Assembly (NCBI RefSeq): GCF_033110285.1
Contig: NZ_CP136995.1
Span: 558,001-622,000, forward strand
Source of the DNA: Ottowia sp. SB7-C50
GTDB lineage: Bacteria > Pseudomonadota > Gammaproteobacteria > Burkholderiales > Burkholderiaceae_C
Length of the DNA: 64,000 nucleotides
Direction of reading: 5' to 3'
This document shows positions 55,313 to 62,912 of this stretch, piece after piece. Under the pieces are notes generated by a model. The model saw nothing but the letters and a program-made list of their open reading frames with translations. It was not told the DNA's origin and ran no database searches. The position numbers and the translations under genes were made by a program. How positions within the stretch are numbered: the first letter of the stretch is position 1; each line of letters opens with the position of its first letter.

Positions 55313-55366
55313 GGGTTGTCTCCTGTTTTGATAGCGGTATGCGTAGGTGGAATGCGGGAAGCGGGC

Positions 55367-56200
55367 TTATTTGACGATCAAGCCCTTGAGCGCGGGGTTG
55401 TCGGGCGGGTAGCGCAGCTTGAGCGACTGCAGCTTGTCTCGCACCAGCGTGGCGATCATCAGGTTGCGGTGGGTCTTGCTGTCGGCCGGCACCACGGTCC
55501 AGGGCGCCCATTCGGTGCTGGTGGCGCGCAGCGCGTCCTCGTAGGCGCGCTGGTAGTCGGGCCACTGCTTGCGCACGTCCAGGTCGCCCATGCTGAACTT
55601 CCAGTGCTTGGTCGGGTCGTCAATGCGTTCCTGCAGGCGCTGGCGCTGCTCGTCTTCGCTGATGTGCAGCATGAACTTCAGGATGACCGTGCCGGTCTCG
55701 GTCAGCATGCGCTCGAAGTCGTTGATCTGGCGGTAGCGCTGCGCTGTCACTTTCCTGTCGATCCAGCCGTTGACTACCGGCACCAGCACGTCTTCGTAGT
55801 GGCTGCGGTTGTGGATCATGAATTCGCCCGCGGCCGGCGTTTCCTGGTGGATGCGCCACAGGTAGTCGTGGCTGCGCTCGAGCTCGGTCGGCGCCTTCCA
55901 GCCCACGGCGCGCACGCCCAGCGGGCTGGTTTCCTTGAACACGGCGCGGATGGTGCCGTCCTTGCCGGCGGTGTCGGTGCCCTGCAGCAGCACCAGCAGC
56001 TTGAAGCGCTTGTCGGCCCAGAAGATGTCCTGCAACGCGTCGATCTCGCGCGCCAGTTCGGCCACGCGCGCCTTGTCGGCGGCCTTGTCGCCGCTGGCAT
56101 ACGGTTTGGCGCCGGGGTCGCAATCTTTCAGGGCAAAACCGTTGCCACCGACCGGCACTTGCCAGCGGTCGGGTTTCCTGGAGCCGTTCGTCTTTGCCAT
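55367..56200 (-). CDS. polyphosphate kinase 2 family protein
   Basis: A 277-residue PPK2-type kinase: Walker A LQGTDTAGKDGTIRAVF (~residues 72-88), FMIHNRSHYEDVLVPVV (~128) and the lid and Walker B region KFMLHISEDEQRQRLQERI (~172). PPK2 enzymes use polyphosphate to phosphorylate ADP, GDP, AMP or GMP. Here it precedes icmF; since IcmF contains a GTPase, nucleotide supply is a possible link, but unproven. The subclass (ADP or AMP preference) cannot be read with certainty. A palindrome with a TTGACG box lies just upstream (56215-56243). Confidence 0.9.
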   Translation of the reverse strand: MAKTNGSRKPDRWQVPVGGNGFALKDCDPGAKPYASGDKAADKARVAELAREIDALQDIFWADKRFKLLVLLQGTDTAGKDGTIRAVFKETSPLGVRAVGWKAPTELERSHDYLWRIHQETPAAGEFMIHNRSHYEDVLVPVVNGWIDRKVTAQRYRQINDFERMLTETGTVILKFMLHISEDEQRQRLQERIDDPTKHWKFSMGDLDVRKQWPDYQRAYEDALRATSTEWAPWTVVPADSKTHRNLMIATLVRDKLQSLKLRYPPDNPALKGLIVK

Positions 56201-56214
56201 GCAGTCGCCTGAGG

Positions 56215-56243
56215 TTGACGTTTACGTAAACGTAAGATTATGC
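56215..56243. promoter_or_regulatory. 16-bp perfect palindrome, MerR/LiuR-like operator
   Basis: ACGTTTACGTAAACGT (56218-56233) is a perfect palindrome. On the plus strand it follows TTGACG (56215-56220), with TTATGC 17 bp further, a promoter-like layout, although no plus-strand gene follows. It is 16 bp upstream of the PPK2 start. ACGT-type palindromes of this kind are typical of regulators of branched-chain acyl-CoA genes in Proteobacteria. Confidence 0.55.
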
Positions 56244-56254
56244 GGGCTGGGCAG

Positions 56255-56284
56255 AAAAAAGGCCAGCCGCTCGCGCGGCCGGCC
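56255..56284 (-). terminator. rho-independent terminator of the TRAP operon
   Basis: The stem GGCCGGCCGC / GCGGCTGGCC (one G-U pair) has a 4-base loop and six U on the minus transcript (A-run 56255-56260). It lies 28 bp after the stop of the large permease gene. Confidence 0.85.
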
Positions 56285-56311
56285 ATCACAGGCGCGGACA
56301 ACGCGCGAGGT

Positions 56312-58559
56312 CTATTTGTACAGGATTTGCGGCAGCCACAGGCCGATCTGCGGGAACAGATACAGCAGCACGATGGCCAGGATCTGGATGCCCATGAACG
56401 GCATCATGCCCAGGAAGATCTGGTTCAGCGTCACGTGCTTGGGCGCCACGCCCTTCAGGTAGAACGCGCTCATCGCCACCGGCGGGCTGAGGAAGGCGGT
56501 CTGCAGGTTCAGCGCCACCAGCAGGCCGAAGAACAGCGGGTCGACACCGAAGTTGTCCAGCAGCGGCACGAAGATCGGCATGAAGATGACGATGATCTCG
56601 GTCCATTCCAGCGGCCAGCCCAGGATGAAGATGATCACCTGGGTCAGGATCAGGAACTGGGTCTTGGTCAGGTTCAGGCTCAGCACCCACTGCTCGACCA
56701 GCTCCTGCCCGCCCAGCAGCGCGAACGCCGCCGAGAAGATGGCCGAGCCGACGAACAGCCAGCACACCATGGCGCTGGTCTTGGCCGTCAGGTACACGCT
56801 TTCCTTCACCTCGCCCTGCAGCCCCGACTGGCGATAGCCCACCACGCACCACACGCCGATGCCCGCCACGGCCAGCCAGCCCAGCCACGGCGGCACGGCC
56901 GAGCCGCTGGATTCGCCCCGCGTCACCAGGAACCACGTGATTGCCACCAGCGCCGGCAGCCACAGCAGCAGCCACAGCGCCAGCGTGGCGCCCACGCGCT
57001 GCTTGTGCTTGCCGACCAGCGCGTAGATGCAGGCCAGCACGTAGCCGCCGAAGGCGCCCACCGCCGCCGCCTCGGTCGGCGTGGCCAGCCCGAACACGAT
57101 GGAGCCCAGCACCGCCATGATGAGGATCATGAGCGGGAAGAAGCTGGCCAGCAGCAGCTTGAAGATCTCCAGCCGGTTGAAGTTGAGCACCGCGTAGTAG
57201 CCCAGCAGGGCCAGCGCGCCCAGCCCCAGGCCGATCCAGTAGCCCATCGGTGCGCCGCGCGGTGTGTCGGCGCCGCCCTTGACGGCCGAGGCGGCCGCGC
57301 CGCTGGCGGGTGCGCCGGCGGCGGCAGGGGGCTCTGCCAGACCGCTGGACGGGGCGGTCGATTCACTGGCCGCCGCCCCGGGCGGCTCGCTCAGGCCGCT
57401 ACCGCTGGCGGCGCCTTCCGGCTCGTCCGCGCTGGCGGGTGGCTCGGCCAGGCCGCCGGCGGCGGGTGGCGCGTCGTCGCCCGGTGGTTCCGCCAGGCCG
57501 GTGCTGGCGGGTGCAGCGGTGTCGCCGCTGCCGGGGGGGCTCGGCCAGCCCGCCGCCGCTGGACGTCGCCGCGCCGGAGCCCATCTGCTCCAGGCCGACG
57601 GGTACCTCGTCAACCGGCTTTTCTGCCGTCACCAGCCCGTAGCTCCACAGCGCCATGGCCGCAAACAGCAGCGCCGGCACCAGTGCCACCCACAGTTGCT
57701 TGCGCAGATAGGCGCGGTCGGCCACCGGCTCGCCGCGCCGCAGCGCGCGCAGCAGGAAGCCGAGTGCGCCTTCTTCATTGCGCGCACCCGCGTTCTGCAG
57801 CGGCGCTGGCAGCGTCACACGGCGCTCTTCGGCGCTGAGCGGCGGCGCCCACGCGGGCTTGAGCTTGGCGACGATGATCACGTACACCACATACAGCCCG
57901 GCCAGCATGATGCCGGGGAAGAAGGCGCCGGCATACAGCTGCACCACCGACACCCCGGCCGTGGCGCCGTACACGATCAGCAGCACCGACGGCGGAATCA
58001 GGATGCCCAGGCACCCGCCCGCCGTGATGGCGCCCGCCGACAGCGGCACGCTGTAGCCCGCGCGCAGCATGGCCGGCAGCGCCAGCAGGCCCATCAGCGT
58101 GACCACCGCGCCGACGATGCCGGTGGCGGTGGCGAAGATCGCGCAGGTCACCAGCGTGGCCACCGCCAGCGAGCCCGGCACTCGAGCCATCGACAGGTGC
58201 AGGCTTTGAAACAGCTTCTGGATCAGGTTGGCGCGTTCGACCAGGTAACCCATAAAGACGAACAGCGGAATGGCGATCAGCACGTCGTTGCCCATCACCT
58301 TGAAGGCCGACTGCACCATCAGGTCCAGCGTGCGGTGCCAGTCGCGGTCGTACGCCAGCCAGGTGAACAGCATGCCCATGCCCATCAGCGTGAACGCGGT
58401 GGGAAAGCCCAGCATGATGGCCACCACCACCAGCGACAGCATCAGCAGCCCGATGTGGCCCTGGGTGATCTTCTCGACGCTGACCAGCATGCCCAGCGCG
58501 GCGGCAATGATCAGCCCCATCAGGATGAAGCCGAACCACAGTTCCTTGCGCAGCTTCAT
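56312..58559 (-). CDS. TRAP transporter large permease with GLAEPP repeats, frameshifted as given
   Basis: A ~748-residue DctM-type permease once one G is removed from the G7 run at 57533-57539. About six or more helices precede residue ~320 (with IPLFVFMGYLVERANLI and GILIPPSVLLIVYGATAG, the family signatures). Then comes a ~110-residue Gly/Ala/Pro/Glu-rich insert with GLAEPP four times and GLSEPP once, then more helices (LATPTEAAAVGAFGGYVLAC, PPVAMSAFYLKGVAP). The usual DctM is ~430 residues; long forms occur in the mannitol/chloroaromatic subgroup. The insert should lie in a loop between the two halves. Coupled to the small permease gene by a 4-bp overlap. Confidence 0.83.
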
Positions 58560-59179
58560 GGCCGGCCCTCCTGTTGCGCCACCACGTACTTGTCCAGCGC
58601 CTCGATGTCCTCGTCCTTCACGTGCACCATCTCCTTGAGCTTGTCCACGTCCACTTCTTCCACGTCCTCGTCGCGCGCCGGCCAGGCGCCGGTCTGCAGG
58701 CAGATGACGCAGCGGATGATCTCGACGACGCCCTGCAGCAGCAGCGTGGCGCCGACAAAGGGGATGACGAACTTGAACGGGTACACCGGCAGCGGGTCGG
58801 CGTTGAAGGTCTGCTCGCGAATCGCCAGCGACTCCTGCGCATAGCCCCAGCCGGCCCACGTCAGCGCGACGATGCCCGGCAGAAAGAACACCAGGTACAG
58901 CAGCAGGTCGATGGCGGCCTGCGTGCGCGGCCGAAAGAAGCCGTACAGCACATCGCCGCGCACGTGGCCGTTCTTCGACAGCGTGTAGGCGCCAGCGGTC
59001 ATGAACAGCGTGCCGTACAGCATGATCTGCGCGTCCAGCATCCAGGCGTGCGGCTTGTTCATGACGTAGCGTGAAAACACTTCCCAGCTGATCAGCAGCG
59101 TGAGGCCCACGATGGCCCAGGCAAAGACCTTGCCGATCCACGTGGACAGCCGATCAACGGCGAGCAACAGGTTCTGCAT
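58556..59179 (-). CDS. TRAP transporter small permease (DctQ family)
   Basis: A 207-residue membrane protein with four hydrophobic segments and the DctQ pattern WEVFSRYVMNKPHAWMLDAQ (~residue 29-48), GHVRGDVLYGFFRPRTQAAI. The C-terminus is an acidic, soluble tail (DEDVEEVDVDKLKEMVHVKDED). The start at 59179 is preferred over an upstream open frame rich in Arg, because it sits just before the first helix. It stabilises the large permease and links it to the binding protein encoded at 59531. Confidence 0.87.
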   Translation of the reverse strand: MQNLLLAVDRLSTWIGKVFAWAIVGLTLLISWEVFSRYVMNKPHAWMLDAQIMLYGTLFMTAGAYTLSKNGHVRGDVLYGFFRPRTQAAIDLLLYLVFFLPGIVALTWAGWGYAQESLAIREQTFNADPLPVYPFKFVIPFVGATLLLQGVVEIIRCVICLQTGAWPARDEDVEEVDVDKLKEMVHVKDEDIEALDKYVVAQQEGRP

Positions 59180-59265
59180 GACAGGCAACTCCCGACGTGC
59201 CGCGGCGCGGCGTCGTCTTGTCGTTATGGTTTTGAAGGCAAACGACTTGAAAACATCCGTCCTTG

Positions 59266-59330
59266 ACACACAGGCGGGAATCCAGGGCCGTACCCACAGG
59301 TCGGATGGATTGCTGGCTGGGCGGGAATGA
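59266..59330. repeat. partial GGCGGGAAT-type inverted repeat
   Basis: ACACAGGCGGGAATCCAGGG and, 30 bp later, CTGGGCGGGAATGACGAACG. These are two ends of the dispersed repeat seen at 28201-28288. It lies in the gap between the TRAP binding-protein and small-permease genes. Confidence 0.6.
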
Positions 59331-59462
59331 CGAACGAGAAAAGCATTTCCAGGCGGATTGCTTTCGGATGACTTTAGCGTTGTTTCGGTGCCGAGCGCGC
59401 TAAACGACTGCGCGGATAGCTACTATAAACATAGCAAAGCGCAATCCGTTTCCACACAGCAA

Positions 59463-59482
59463 GGGCGCCCTCGCGGGCGCCC
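59463..59482 (-). terminator. hairpin between the TRAP binding protein and permease genes
   Basis: GGGCGCCC-TCGC-GGGCGCCC, an 8-bp perfect stem, lies ~50 bp after the binding-protein stop, with only a weak T tail. It could partly terminate or stabilise the mRNA, giving more binding protein than permease. The rest of the 351-bp gap holds the repeat at 59266 and an AGCTAT-like sequence near 59418. Confidence 0.5.
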
Positions 59483-59530
59483 CGGCCATGATGGGCGCGG
59501 CGGGCCCGCAGGTGCCCGCCCGCACCCGCA

Positions 59531-60643
59531 TCAGCTCTTCTTGCCGCTGAAGTAGTGGTTGTAGGCCATCTTCAGATCGACCGAGTAGTCGTTCTGCCAC
59601 TGGCCGGCGCGCTCGGCAAACGCCTTCTGCGAATCCAGCACCTTCTTGAACAGCGGGTTCTCGGCGGACTTCTTGGCGATGGTCTTGTCCCATGCGGCCA
59701 GCTGCGCGCGCAGGATCGCGTCGGGCGTCTTGTAGAACTTCACGCCGGCCTTCTTCAGCTCGATGTAGTCCTTGGAGTTGCGGTCGATCGCCTTCCAGCT
59801 CATGTCGGCGCTGGCGGCCTGCACGGCGTAGTCGATGATCGAGCGCAATTCCTGCGGCAGCGCCTTGTACTTGGGGCCGTTGAACAGGATCTCGAACTGC
59901 TCGCCGCTTTGGTGGAAGCTTTGCAACATGCAGTTCTTGGCCACGTCGGCAAAGCCCAGCACGCGGTCGGATGACGCATTGTTGAACTCGGCCGCGTCGA
60001 TCAGGCCGCGGTCCAGCGCGGGCACGATCTCGCCGCCCGGCAGCGGGTTCACCGCCACGCCCATGTCGGTGAACACGTCCACCGCCAGCCCGACGGTGCG
60101 GAACTTCAGGCCCTTCATGTCGGCGACCTTCGACACCGGCTTCTTGAACCAGCCCAGCGGCTGCGTGGGCATGGGGCCGTACAGGTAGGTCACCACGTCC
60201 ATGTTCAGGCTCTTGTAGATTTCTTCCACCAGCGCCTTGCCGCCGCCGTAGTGGTGCCAGGCCAGCACCATGTTCGGGTCCATGCCGTAGGCCGGGCCCG
60301 AGCCCCACAAGGCCAGCGCGCTATTTTTTCCGTAGTGGTAGGCGATCACGCCGTGCCCGCCGTCGAGCGTGCCCTTGCTCACCGCCTCCAGCAGCTGGAA
60401 CGCCGGCACCACCGCACCGGCAGGCAGCACCTCGATCTTCAGGCGCGCGCCGGCCATGTCGTTCACCTTCTTGGCGAAGTCCTGCGCGTACTCATGGAAG
60501 ATGTCCTTGGCCGGCCAGGTGCTCTGGAAGCGCAGCGACGTGGTCTGCGCCTTGGACACCATGGGCGCGGACATTGCGCCGGCCGCCACGGCGGCGCCTT
60601 TCAGCAGGTTGCGGCGGCGGGGGGAAGCGGGTCGTTGGGCCAT
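59531..60643 (-). CDS. TRAP transporter substrate-binding protein (DctP family)
   Basis: A 370-residue periplasmic receptor with a Tat-like signal (SPRRRNLLKGAAVAAGAM, ~residues 7-24). The family features are FQSTWPAKDIFHEYAQDFAK (~40-60), a central helix with GLKFRTVGLAVDVFTDMGV (~175) and EFNNASSDRVLGFADVAKN (~230). DctP-type receptors deliver organic acids to the permease pair downstream. The start ATG at 60643 was chosen for the signal peptide. The G6 run within codons 7-10 is intact and in frame here. Ligand unknown; the subfamily often binds keto acids or mannitol/chloroaromatic-type compounds. Confidence 0.88.
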   Translation of the reverse strand: MAQRPASPRRRNLLKGAAVAAGAMSAPMVSKAQTTSLRFQSTWPAKDIFHEYAQDFAKKVNDMAGARLKIEVLPAGAVVPAFQLLEAVSKGTLDGGHGVIAYHYGKNSALALWGSGPAYGMDPNMVLAWHHYGGGKALVEEIYKSLNMDVVTYLYGPMPTQPLGWFKKPVSKVADMKGLKFRTVGLAVDVFTDMGVAVNPLPGGEIVPALDRGLIDAAEFNNASSDRVLGFADVAKNCMLQSFHQSGEQFEILFNGPKYKALPQELRSIIDYAVQAASADMSWKAIDRNSKDYIELKKAGVKFYKTPDAILRAQLAAWDKTIAKKSAENPLFKKVLDSQKAFAERAGQWQNDYSVDLKMAYNHYFSGKKS

Positions 60644-60866
60644 GTCGATGTCTCCTCTGTTGGCGTGACGAAAAACCTGTCCATCTTGGGTGACTGCGGC
60701 AAGAGTCAGCAGGGGGGTTTGTACTAATCTGGGCAGGGTACCCTCCAAAAATCCAGCCGCAGTGGCGGCCGGCATACGGCGGCGATGCATTTCGCATGGC
60801 CGTCAGCGACACCGCGCACCGACGCGGTACGATTGCCACACTGGTCAAGGTTTGAGGAGCCCCGGT

Positions 60867-61112
60867 ATGAGTTACGTCCTGGATGACGCCCACAAGCGCG
60901 GTTTGTGCGCCCGTCTGGCGCGGGTGGAAGGTCAGTTGCGAGGCCTGCAGAAGCTGCTGCAGGCCGACACCGACCCTGAAAAAACGGCGCAGCAGATGGC
61001 GGCTGCGCGCAAGGCGCTGGACAAGGCGTTCTTCGCCTTCGTCACCACGCTGATCGCCGAAGGCCAGTTTTCCGCGTCCGAAGTCTCCGAGCTGCTGATC
61101 CGCTTCGCCTGA
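60867..61112 (+). CDS. CsoR/FrmR-like small protein lacking the usual sensing residues
   Basis: An 81-residue helical protein. ARLARVEGQLRGLQKLLQAD (~residues 15-34) and AAARKALDKAF (~45-55) match the CsoR/RcnR/FrmR fold. By hand alignment with CsoR the sensing triad (Cys-His-Cys) is replaced by Pro, Leu and Gly, and the only Cys is in the N-terminal helix (CAR, residue 14). It lies 27 bp before the persulfide dioxygenase-rhodanese gene, where a CstR-type persulfide sensor is often found. It may use another signal or be a non-sensing relative. A GAGGAG ribosome site sets the start. Confidence 0.65.
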   Translation: MSYVLDDAHKRGLCARLARVEGQLRGLQKLLQADTDPEKTAQQMAAARKALDKAFFAFVTTLIAEGQFSASEVSELLIRFA

Positions 61113-61139
61113 GGGCGGGCGCCGCGCATACTTGGGGTC

Positions 61140-62357
61140 ATGAACCCCACCCAGCTTTTCGATCCCGCCTCCAGCACGTACACCTACATCCTGTTCGATG
61201 AAGACTCGCGCGAGGCTGTCATCATCGACCCGGTGGACGAGCAGATCGAGCGCGACCTGGCCACGCTGGAGCGGCTGAACCTGCGCCTGCTGTGGGCGCT
61301 GGAAACGCACGCCCACGCCGACCACATCACCAGCGCGGCCCGGCTGGCCGAACTGACCGGTGCCCGCACCGCCGCGCCCGCCGGCTGCGACATCGGCACT
61401 GCCGCCGTGCAGCTGAAGGGCGGCGACACGCTGCGCTTTGGTCGCGAGCAGCTGCGCGTGCTGCCCACGCCCGGCCACACGGCGGGCAGCGTCAGCTATT
61501 ACTGGCAGCGCGCGCCGCATCCGCACGACGCCCCGACCGGCGAAGCGGCCCCGGTGCCGCTGGGCCATCAGATGCGCCCCGACCAGCGCCACGACGACCG
61601 CCATGTGTTCACCGGCGACACGCTGCTCATCCAGGGCTGCGGTCGCACCGATTTCCAGTCCGGCGACGCGGGCGCGCTGTACGACAGCATCACCGGCCAG
61701 CTGTTCACGCTGCCCGACACCACCATCGTCTGGCCGGGGCACGACTACCACGAGCGCACGCAGTCGACCATCGGTGTCGAGAAGGCCACCAATCCGCGAT
61801 TGGCGGGCCGCTCGCGCAGCGAGTTCATCGCCTTCATGGACGCGCTGGCGCTGCCCCGGCCACGCCGCATGGACGAAGCCGTGCCGGCCAACCAGCGCTC
61901 CGGCCTGCGGCAGGACGCGACTGCCGAGACGGTATTGGCGGCGCCCGAGGGCGCGGTGAAACCCGCCGATGGCTATGCGGGCGACATTTCGCCCCAGACG
62001 GCGCACGACTGGTGGCAGGGCGGCAAGGCGGTGCTGGTCGACGTGCGCACCGACGCCGAGCGCGAATGGGTCGGCTTTGTGCCGGGCGCGACGGCGGTGG
62101 CCTGGAAGCAGTGGCCGGGCATGGCGCTGAACCCCGATTTCGACGCGGGCATCGTCCGCGCACTGGCAGAAGGGCTGCCGCTGCTGATGCTGTGCCGCAG
62201 CGGGGTGCGCTCGATGGCCGCCGCGCGCCGCGCGACCGAACTGGGGGCGAGCGCGTACAACGTGCTGGGCGGGTTCGAGGGCGATCCTGATGAGCATGCG
62301 CACCGAGGGCACAAGAACGGGTGGCGACATGCGGGGTTGCCGTGGCGGCAGAATTGA
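61140..62357 (+). CDS. persulfide dioxygenase-rhodanese fusion (MBL fold)
   Basis: A 405-residue fusion. The N-terminal metallo-beta-lactamase domain has THAHADHIT (~residue 57-65), PTPGHTAGSVSYYW (~110), FTGDTLLIQGCGRTDFQSGD (~157) and PGHDYHERTQST, as in ETHE1-type persulfide dioxygenases. The C-terminal rhodanese domain (~285-380) has VDVRTDAEREWVG and the catalytic Cys in MLCRSGVRS (~348). ETHE1 oxidises glutathione persulfide to sulfite, and the rhodanese part transfers sulfane sulfur, so the fusion detoxifies sulfide products. An insert of ~30 residues (APHPHDAPTGEAAPVPLG) interrupts the first domain. Confidence 0.88.
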   Translation: MNPTQLFDPASSTYTYILFDEDSREAVIIDPVDEQIERDLATLERLNLRLLWALETHAHADHITSAARLAELTGARTAAPAGCDIGTAAVQLKGGDTLRFGREQLRVLPTPGHTAGSVSYYWQRAPHPHDAPTGEAAPVPLGHQMRPDQRHDDRHVFTGDTLLIQGCGRTDFQSGDAGALYDSITGQLFTLPDTTIVWPGHDYHERTQSTIGVEKATNPRLAGRSRSEFIAFMDALALPRPRRMDEAVPANQRSGLRQDATAETVLAAPEGAVKPADGYAGDISPQTAHDWWQGGKAVLVDVRTDAEREWVGFVPGATAVAWKQWPGMALNPDFDAGIVRALAEGLPLLMLCRSGVRSMAAARRATELGASAYNVLGGFEGDPDEHAHRGHKNGWRHAGLPWRQN

Positions 62358-62361
62358 CGCT

Positions 62362-62463
62362 CCCCCTGTGGCGCTGACGCGCCTTCCCCCAGCGGGGGAC
62401 AACGCTGGTGGTCGGGGGGGACCCCGACCACGGCGTTCTGGCATGGCCTGCTCCGCGGCCTTT
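62362..62463. repeat. dispersed CTGCTCCGCGGCC element, copy 4
   Basis: CTTCCCCCAGCGGGGGACAAC, a GTCGGGG/CCCCGAC palindrome and GGCATGGCCTGCTCCGCGGCC match the copies at 23793, 36176 (reverse) and 49500. The G7 run at about 62414 is intergenic. Confidence 0.8.
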
Positions 62464-62536
62464 CGAGTGTATGAAGGGTCTGGTGTTGGGCGGGCACAAG
62501 TGACCGCCCAACAGCTTTGATTGCCGCACCCCACCG

Positions 62537-62890
62537 GATTGAGCGCTGTCGGCCGGGATGTGCGCCCGGCGGCGCAGTCACTTTCTTTTGTTTCGCCAAA
62601 AGAAAGTAACCAAAGTTCGCGCAGCGGGGTGCGCTCACTTCGCGCAGCGAAGTTATGCGAACACAAAACCGACCCCACTGGCCGTGTCCGTTCGCTGCGC
62701 TGCGGGCAGCCTGCGATGCTCGGGCATGGGGCGGCGCTGCGGAACTCGCTTTGTTCGCTTCGCTCTCGCCGCTCAGACATCCGCATCGAGTCAGAGCACG
62801 AAGCGCATGCTTCGCTGCGCCCACCCCACGCCCTGCGCTTCTCGGCACGGCCAGAGGGGAGTTGACCCCGCTCGGGCCGTCCCTGCGCTC
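62537..62890. repeat. long dispersed repeat with an 11-bp hairpin, copy 2
   Basis: The same start (GCGCTGTCGGCCGGGATGTG), hairpin ACTTTCTTTTG / CAAAAGAAAGT at 62580-62607, and the end GCTTCTCGGCACGGCCAGAG as the copy at 51590. The middle differs by an ~50-bp segment rich in TTCGCGCAGCG units. Confidence 0.82.
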
Positions 62891-62912
62891 GGCCTTGGGT
62901 TGCGGTTGGGGC

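Noticed and set aside
60492..62786. 764-residue minus-strand open frame opposite the persulfide dioxygenase gene
   Set aside because: Its translation is Arg/Ala/His-rich and low in structure. The plus strand carries clear conserved domains, so this is a high-GC shadow.
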